From an uncultured Alphaproteobacteria bacterium (GTDB lineage Bacteria > Pseudomonadota > Alphaproteobacteria > Reyranellales > Reyranellaceae): 10,794 nt of DNA. The notes under the pieces were generated by a model. The model saw only the letters and a program-made list of their open reading frames with translations. It was not told the DNA's origin and ran no database searches. Each line of letters opens with the position of its first letter. Within the stretch, counting starts at the first letter, position 1. Shown one piece after another: positions 6,777 to 10,794 of this stretch. A program made the position numbers and the translations under genes. The stretch covers positions 1 through 10,794 of the forward strand of contig CAIYWM010000302.1 of the NCBI GenBank assembly GCA_903929895.1, given 5' to 3'.

Positions 6777-7546
6777 GCGCGCCGCTGCTCTCCGCCCGGG
6801 GCGTCGGCAAGCGCTTCGGCGGCCGCGTCGCCTGCCGCGACGTGAGCTTCGACCTGTGGCCCGGCGAGGTGCTGGGCATCGTGGGCGAGTCGGGCTCCGG
6901 CAAGACGACCCTGCTCAACTGCCTGGCCGGCCGCCTCCTGCCCGATGGCGGCTCCGTCACATACGAGACGAAGTCCGCCGGCCGCGTCGACGTGCATGGC
7001 CTCTCGGAGGCCCGCCGCCGGCTGCTGGCGCGCACCGAATGGGGCTTCGTGAACCAGGATGCCCGCGAAGGATTGCGCATGGGCGTCAGCGCCGGCGCCA
7101 ATATCGGCGAGCGGCTGATGGCCGTCGGCGCGCGCCACTATGGCGAGATCCGCGGCCAGGCCGCCGACTGGATGGCGCGGGTCGAGATCGACGTCGAGCG
7201 CCTCGACGACCGGCCGACCACCTATTCGGGCGGCATGCGCCAGCGCCTGCAGATCGCCCGCAACCTGGTGAGCAATCCCCGGCTGGTCTTCATGGACGAG
7301 CCGACCGGCGGCCTCGACGTCTCGGTGCAGGCCCGCCTCCTCGACCTGCTGCGCGGCCTGGTCGAAGGGCTGCACCTGTCGGTCGTTCTGGTGACCCACG
7401 ATCTCGGCGTCGCACGCCTGCTCACGCATCGCTTGATGGTGATGCAGGGCGGCACGGTCGTGGAGCAGGGGCTCACCGACCAGGTGCTCGACGATCCGCA
7501 GCATCCCTACACCCAGATGCTCGTTGCCTCGATCCTGCCGGTGTGA
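6773..7546 (+). CDS. phnK: C-P lyase ATP-binding protein PhnK
   Basis: ABC-type ATPase that binds the PhnGHIJ core through PhnJ and is required for activity; it is not a transporter subunit. The protein has 257 residues. All nucleotide-binding motifs are present: Walker A GESGSGKTT at 38-46, Q-loop Gln95 in FVNQDAREGLRMGVSAGANIGERLM (a PhnK-typical stretch), signature YSGGMRQRLQIARN from 151, Walker B LVFMDEPTGGLD at 171-182, and H-loop His209. The C-terminal DDPQHPYTQMLVASILPV resembles oligopeptide-transporter ATPases, to which PhnK is related. The ATG at 6773 overlaps the phnJ stop. It is distinguished from PhnC by its place between phnJ and phnL and by this C-terminus. Confidence 0.96.
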   Translation: MSAPLLSARGVGKRFGGRVACRDVSFDLWPGEVLGIVGESGSGKTTLLNCLAGRLLPDGGSVTYETKSAGRVDVHGLSEARRRLLARTEWGFVNQDAREGLRMGVSAGANIGERLMAVGARHYGEIRGQAADWMARVEIDVERLDDRPTTYSGGMRQRLQIARNLVSNPRLVFMDEPTGGLDVSVQARLLDLLRGLVEGLHLSVVLVTHDLGVARLLTHRLMVMQGGTVVEQGLTDQVLDDPQHPYTQMLVASILPV

Positions 7547-7553
7547 CGCAAGC

Positions 7554-8288
7554 ATGACCTCCTCCCAACCCGCCCTGCGCGTCTCCGGCCTCGCCAAGTC
7601 CTTCACCGTCCATGCTCAGGGCGGCCTGTCGCTTCCCGTGTTGCGCGGCGTGTCGCTGGCGGTATCGCCCGGGGAATGCCTGGCGCTGGTCGGTCCGTCG
7701 GGTGCCGGCAAGAGCACCTTGCTGCGCTCGCTCTACGGCAACTATCGCGCCGACAGCGGCTCGATCCGCGTCCGCCAGGACGACCTCTGGACCGAACTGG
7801 TCGGCGCCGAGCCGCGCACCGTGCTCGACGTGCGTCACCGCACCATGGGCTTCGTCAGCCAATTCCTGCGGGTGATCCCGCGGGTCTCCGCCGTCGATGT
7901 CGTGGCCGAGCCGCTCCGGCGGCGCGGCACCGATCCCACCGAAGCCCGGCACCGCGCGGAGTTCCTGCTGGCCATGCTGGGTATTCCCGCGCGGCTGTGG
8001 GCGCTTCCGCCCGCGACCTTCTCCGGCGGCGAACAGCAGAGGGTCAACATCGCCCGCTCGCTGATCGTCGACTATCCGATCCTCCTGCTCGACGAGCCGA
8101 CCGCCTCGCTCGATGCCGCCAACCGCGACGGCGTGGTCGAGCTGATCTGCCAACGGCGCGATGCGGGGGCCGCCATCGTCGGCATCTTCCACGACAGCGA
8201 CGTGCGCGATGCGGTCGCGACCCGGGTTCACGAAGTCCTCCCCCCTGCCTCACTTGCCCCAGCCTCACTGGCCGGAGTTTCCCCATGA
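7554..8288 (+). CDS. phnL: C-P lyase ATP-binding protein PhnL
   Basis: Second ABC-type ATPase of the C-P lyase system, needed with PhnGHI to form the ribose phosphonate triphosphate and found in the complex as a partner of PhnK. The protein has 244 residues. Walker A GPSGAGKST is at 47-55, Q-loop Gln103, signature FSGGEQQRVNIARS from 156, Walker B ILLLDEPTASLD at 176-187, and H-loop His213 in GIFHDSD. That histidine context differs from the usual THD but is typical of PhnL. The C-terminus after residue 228 is a low-complexity tail with a duplicated PASLA, longer than in E. coli PhnL and probably not functional. The ATG follows the phnK stop by seven bases, and the stop overlaps phnM by ATGA. 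Confidence 0.96.
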   Translation: MTSSQPALRVSGLAKSFTVHAQGGLSLPVLRGVSLAVSPGECLALVGPSGAGKSTLLRSLYGNYRADSGSIRVRQDDLWTELVGAEPRTVLDVRHRTMGFVSQFLRVIPRVSAVDVVAEPLRRRGTDPTEARHRAEFLLAMLGIPARLWALPPATFSGGEQQRVNIARSLIVDYPILLLDEPTASLDAANRDGVVELICQRRDAGAAIVGIFHDSDVRDAVATRVHEVLPPASLAPASLAGVSP

Positions 8289-9430
8289 GCCTCGAGACCA
8301 TCCTGACCAATGCCCGCGTGGTCACCGCCGACGCGGAGTTCGACGGCACAGTCGTCGTGCGCGACAGACGCATCGTCGAGATCGCCATGGAACGCTCCCA
8401 TGCCGCCGGCGCCCTCGACCTCGACGGCGACTATCTCGTGCCCGGCCTCGTCGAGCTGCACACCGACAACATGGAAAAGCACTTCGCCCCGCGACCGGGC
8501 GTGAAGTGGCCGAGCGTGTCGGCGGTCATGGCGCACGATACCCAGGTCAGCGCCGCCGGCATCACGACGGTGTTCGACTCGCTGGCCCTGGGCGACGTCC
8601 ACGACAAGTCGGACCGGGTGAGCAATCGCGAACGCATGATCGAGGCCGTGTGCCTTGCCACCGACCGGCGCATGACGCGGGCGGAGCACCGCATCCATCT
8701 CAGGTGCGAGATCACGGCGGACGATGCCGTCGAGGCCGTCGACAAGTGGATCGACCTGCCGCTGGTCGGCCTGGTGTCGATCAACGACCATACGCCCGGC
8801 CAGCGCCAGTTCCTCGATCCGGAGAAGCTGAAGCAATACTACAAGGGCAAGTACGCGATGACCGATGCGCAGTTCGAGGAATTCTCGAACCGCGTCACCG
8901 AGCTTCATCATCGCAATGCCGTGAAGCACCGCAGCGAGATCGTAAGCCGCGCCCAGGCCCGCGCCCTGCCGATCGCCAGCCATGACGATGCGACCCACGG
9001 CCATGTCCAGGAAGCCGTCGCCAACGGCATGACCATCGCTGAATTCCCGACCACCCGTGAAGCCGCCGAAGCGTCGTGTGACGCCGGCCTCGCGGTCCTG
9101 GTCGGCGCGCCCAATCTGGTGCTTGGGGGTTCGCACTCCGGCAACATCGCCGCCATCGACCTGCTGCGCGCCGGGCATGTAGACATTCTCTCGTCCGACT
9201 ATGTGCCGGCGAGCCTGATGGAGAGCGTGTTCAAGCTGCCCTCGTCCGGCATCGGCATTTCGCTGCCGCAGGCTGTTCGCCTGGCGACGCTCAATCCGGC
9301 GCGCGCCGTCGGTCTGGGCGATCGAGGCGAGATCGCTCCCGAGCGGCGCGCCGACCTGGTGCGCGTGCGCACCGTCGACGGCGCGGCCATCGTGCGGTCC
9401 GTGTGGCGCGAGGGTAACCGCGTCGTCTGA
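8285..9430 (+). CDS. phnM: Alpha-D-ribose 1-methylphosphonate 5-triphosphate diphosphatase PhnM
   Basis: Hydrolyses the ribose 1-phosphonate 5-triphosphate made by PhnI to the 5-phosphate plus pyrophosphate, supplying the substrate of PhnJ. The protein has 381 residues, the expected length, and belongs to the amidohydrolase superfamily. The N-terminal beta-domain (1-55) leads to the metal motif HTDNMEKH at 59-66 (His59, Asp61). Further conserved features are FDSLALGD, the SHDDATHGH cluster with His233 and His238, GAPNLVLGGSHSGN, and the metal/general-base Asp305 in LSSDYVP. The C-terminal strand region (GDRGEIAPERRADLVRVR) closes the fold. The start overlaps the phnL stop by ATGA, and phnN begins 14 bases after its stop. 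All expected active-site residues appear present. Confidence 0.97.
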   Translation: MSLETILTNARVVTADAEFDGTVVVRDRRIVEIAMERSHAAGALDLDGDYLVPGLVELHTDNMEKHFAPRPGVKWPSVSAVMAHDTQVSAAGITTVFDSLALGDVHDKSDRVSNRERMIEAVCLATDRRMTRAEHRIHLRCEITADDAVEAVDKWIDLPLVGLVSINDHTPGQRQFLDPEKLKQYYKGKYAMTDAQFEEFSNRVTELHHRNAVKHRSEIVSRAQARALPIASHDDATHGHVQEAVANGMTIAEFPTTREAAEASCDAGLAVLVGAPNLVLGGSHSGNIAAIDLLRAGHVDILSSDYVPASLMESVFKLPSSGIGISLPQAVRLATLNPARAVGLGDRGEIAPERRADLVRVRTVDGAAIVRSVWREGNRVV

Positions 9431-9444
9431 ACCGGAGCACGGAC

Positions 9445-10020
9445 ATGGAAGGTTCGCTGGTCTATGTCATGGGTCCTTCCGGGGCCGGCAAGGACTCGGT
9501 CCTCGCGCGCGCGCGGGCCCTCTTGCCGCCCGATGCGCCCGTGGTGTTCGCGCACCGCTACATCACCCGACCGGCCGACACGGGCGGCGAGAACCATGTC
9601 GCGGTGACGCGCGCCGAGTTCGCCATGCGTCGTGCCCATGGCCTGTTCGCCTATCACTGGCACGCGCACGGCAACGACTACGCCGTCGGGCGGGAAATCC
9701 ACGACTGGCGCGCCGCAGGCCTGACTGTCGTGGTGAGCGGCTCGCGCGACCATTTCCTGAGGACCGGCGGGCTCGACTCGCAGGCCCGTCCGGTTCTGAT
9801 CACCGCGCCCGCCGAGCGCCTGAGGCAGCGCCTCGCCGGCCGCGGTCGCGAATCCGCGCTCGAGGCGGCTGAGCGACTGGAGCGCGCCGATGCCTACGAC
9901 ATCGACGACCCGCGGCTTGTGACGATCGTGAACGACACCACGATCGATGAAGCCGCCTCTTCCTTCGTCAGGCTGCTCTCCAGACTTGGGTGGCCAGACG
10001 CCGCCCTCCGCCGAGCCTGA
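9445..10020 (+). CDS. phnN: Ribose 1,5-bisphosphate phosphokinase PhnN
   Basis: Phosphorylates ribose 1,5-bisphosphate with ATP to PRPP, the last step of the C-P lyase pathway, linking phosphonate use to nucleotide synthesis. The protein has 191 residues with a guanylate-kinase-like fold: P-loop GPSGAGKDS at 10-18, RYITRPADTGGENH near 38-51 (the family RxxTRP motif), FAYHWHAHGNDYAVG, VVVSGSRDHF, and the lid-region arginines in LRQRLAGRGRESALEAAERLERA. The ATG has GGAG nine bases upstream. It is the last plus-strand gene, and its final 53 bases overlap the 3' end of the convergent DUF1045 gene. Its presence implies that the pathway makes ribose 1,5-bisphosphate, which needs a cyclic phosphate hydrolase not otherwise seen here. 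Confidence 0.95.
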   Translation: MEGSLVYVMGPSGAGKDSVLARARALLPPDAPVVFAHRYITRPADTGGENHVAVTRAEFAMRRAHGLFAYHWHAHGNDYAVGREIHDWRAAGLTVVVSGSRDHFLRTGGLDSQARPVLITAPAERLRQRLAGRGRESALEAAERLERADAYDIDDPRLVTIVNDTTIDEAASSFVRLLSRLGWPDAALRRA

Positions 10021-10717
10021 ACCGCGCCGCGACCGTGAAGGGCCGGCCCGGCGCCGGCTGACGGAAGACGCAGAGGTCGCGCACCGCCAGCGGCCGGTCG
10101 AGAAAGGCCATGAAGCGACGGCGCAGCTCGTCGAGGATCACGGTGCGTTCGCGCGGCTCCGTCACCCTCCCGGTGAGGGTCAGGTGGAAGCGTCCCTGCT
10201 CGAGGACGAAGGGGTAACCCCAGCGCAGCAGCAGATCCTCCTGCCTCTGGGTCAGGCCGGCGGCGCGCCGGCGCGCGAGCTCGGCCTCGTCGGCGGGACG
10301 CCGGAATTCGTCGAACTCCACGACGCAACGATCCGAGAAATCCTGGAGCGCCGCGCAACGCTCCGCCGGCACCAGTGCGAGGAAGTCCTGCACCTCGGCC
10401 AGGGCCAGCGCCGGCACGTCGATCTGGCGCTCGGTCGCGGCGAAGGCGCCGACGGCTTCGATGAAGTCGCGCTCGGTCGCGCCCTCTGCAAGAACGATCG
10501 GGGGCTTCAGCGTGCCATGGAAGCCATAGAGCCGCGGCTCGGCGACGATCGCCGACAGACGCTCATGGGGAACGCCGCTCACCGGAACGAGATCGCGGGC
10601 CTCGCCCGTGTCCACATTTCGTCCCAGCCATCGGCTGGCAGCCACGGCCAGACCCTCCTCCGCGCGCGGCGCGTAATAGAGGGCGTAGCGGGCCGCTTCG
10701 GTGGACGGATCGTTCAC
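9968..10717 (-). CDS. DUF1045 family protein, putative 2H phosphoesterase linked to phosphonate metabolism
   Basis: 249 residues, matching the DUF1045 / putative phosphonate-metabolism protein family often found in phn clusters, whose reaction I do not know to be established. Two HxT motifs are clear: FHGTL with His67 and Thr69, and FHLTL with His178 and Thr180. Each is preceded by an aromatic residue and flanked by strands, the catalytic signature of 2H phosphoesterases, which open cyclic phosphodiesters. The start YALYYAPRAEEGL is family-like. The GTG start overlaps the stop of the upstream phnE-like gene (GTGA), so it is probably co-translated with the transporter. It converges with and overlaps phnN by 53 bases. 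Opening the PhnJ product 5-phosphoribosyl 1,2-cyclic phosphate is a plausible but unproven role. Confidence 0.9.
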   Translation of the reverse strand: MNDPSTEAARYALYYAPRAEEGLAVAASRWLGRNVDTGEARDLVPVSGVPHERLSAIVAEPRLYGFHGTLKPPIVLAEGATERDFIEAVGAFAATERQIDVPALALAEVQDFLALVPAERCAALQDFSDRCVVEFDEFRRPADEAELARRRAAGLTQRQEDLLLRWGYPFVLEQGRFHLTLTGRVTEPRERTVILDELRRRFMAFLDRPLAVRDLCVFRQPAPGRPFTVAARFRLGGGRRLATQVWRAA

Positions 10718-10794
10718 GTTCCAGGCCCTGCACGCCGGCCGATCATGGCGAAGCGGAGCTGGCTGGACACCAGGTCGATCGCCGCCACGGTGAC
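10714..10794 (-). CDS. phnE: Phosphonate ABC transporter permease PhnE (partial, C-terminal end only)
   Basis: Only the last 26 codons and a TGA stop are in the window. The visible protein end, VTVAAIDLVSSQLRFAMIG followed by a short basic tail, resembles the C-terminus of PhnE permeases, where a final membrane helix leads into an IDxxSSxLR segment. The open frame continues to the right edge and its stop overlaps the DUF1045 start by GTGA. Order and strand fit a phnCDE-DUF1045 operon running towards phnN. The identification depends on a short tail plus context, so another permease remains possible. Confidence 0.7.
   Translation of the reverse strand, partial: VTVAAIDLVSSQLRFAMIGRRAGPGT

Noticed and set aside
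7473..8231. Minus-strand open frame opposite phnL
   Set aside because: It is antisense to an ABC ATPase with every motif intact, and it shows no domain of its own.
8228..9178. Minus-strand open frame opposite phnM
   Set aside because: It is antisense to the conserved amidohydrolase gene, and its composition is typical of shadow frames.
1..10794. Mobile elements, CRISPR arrays, tRNA or rRNA genes
   Set aside because: I found no transposase, long terminal repeats, regularly spaced repeats or tRNA-like cloverleaf. The window is filled by metabolic and transport genes with uniform composition.

Overview
The window is a GC-rich stretch of bacterial chromosome, very probably from an alphaproteobacterium. 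That placement rests on the GC-rich codon usage, the pst/phn gene content, and a phosphonate-operon DUF1045 gene next to phnN and phnE. I cannot name the genus. Almost all of it is coding, and every gene concerns phosphorus acquisition: high-affinity phosphate import on the left and breakdown of phosphonates by carbon-phosphorus lyase on the right.

Left part, minus strand, 1-3504: the Pst phosphate ABC transporter in the usual order pstS-pstC-pstA-pstB. pstB is cut by the left edge just before its ABC signature motif, so phoU and possibly phoB may follow outside. A strong hairpin with a T-rich tail lies between pstS and pstC and probably lowers expression of the membrane and ATPase genes relative to the periplasmic binding protein.

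Middle, 3505-3763: a 259-base divergent control region, the only real intergenic space in the window. It holds a convincing Pho box facing pstS (three 7-bp half-sites with an 11-bp period), a weaker phased set of half-sites facing phnG, and a perfect 14-bp palindrome matching the FNR/FixK/Anr consensus. No regulator gene such as phnF is present here.

Right part, plus strand, 3764-10020: the complete C-P lyase core and accessory set phnG-H-I-J-K-L-M-N as one tight operon. The gaps or overlaps between successive genes are -4, +2, +3, -4, +7, -4 and +14 bases, so extensive translational coupling is likely. PhnGHIJ form the core complex and PhnK/PhnL are its ABC-type ATPases. PhnI with G, H and L makes the ribose-1-phosphonate triphosphate, PhnM removes pyrophosphate, and PhnJ cleaves the C-P bond to give ribose 1,2-cyclic phosphate 5-phosphate. 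PhnN turns ribose 1,5-bisphosphate into PRPP. The enzyme that opens the cyclic phosphate (PhnP in E. coli) is not in the window.

Right end, minus strand, 9968-10794: a DUF1045 protein with both signature motifs of the 2H phosphoesterase superfamily. Its 3' end overlaps that of phnN by 53 bases, and its GTG start overlaps the stop codon of a gene whose visible tail resembles the C-terminus of the phosphonate permease PhnE. The transporter genes (phnCDE) therefore probably run in from the right.

The individual pathways are known. The less ordinary points are the FNR-type site shared by the pst and phn operons, and the 2H phosphoesterase as a candidate for the missing cyclic-phosphate opening step.
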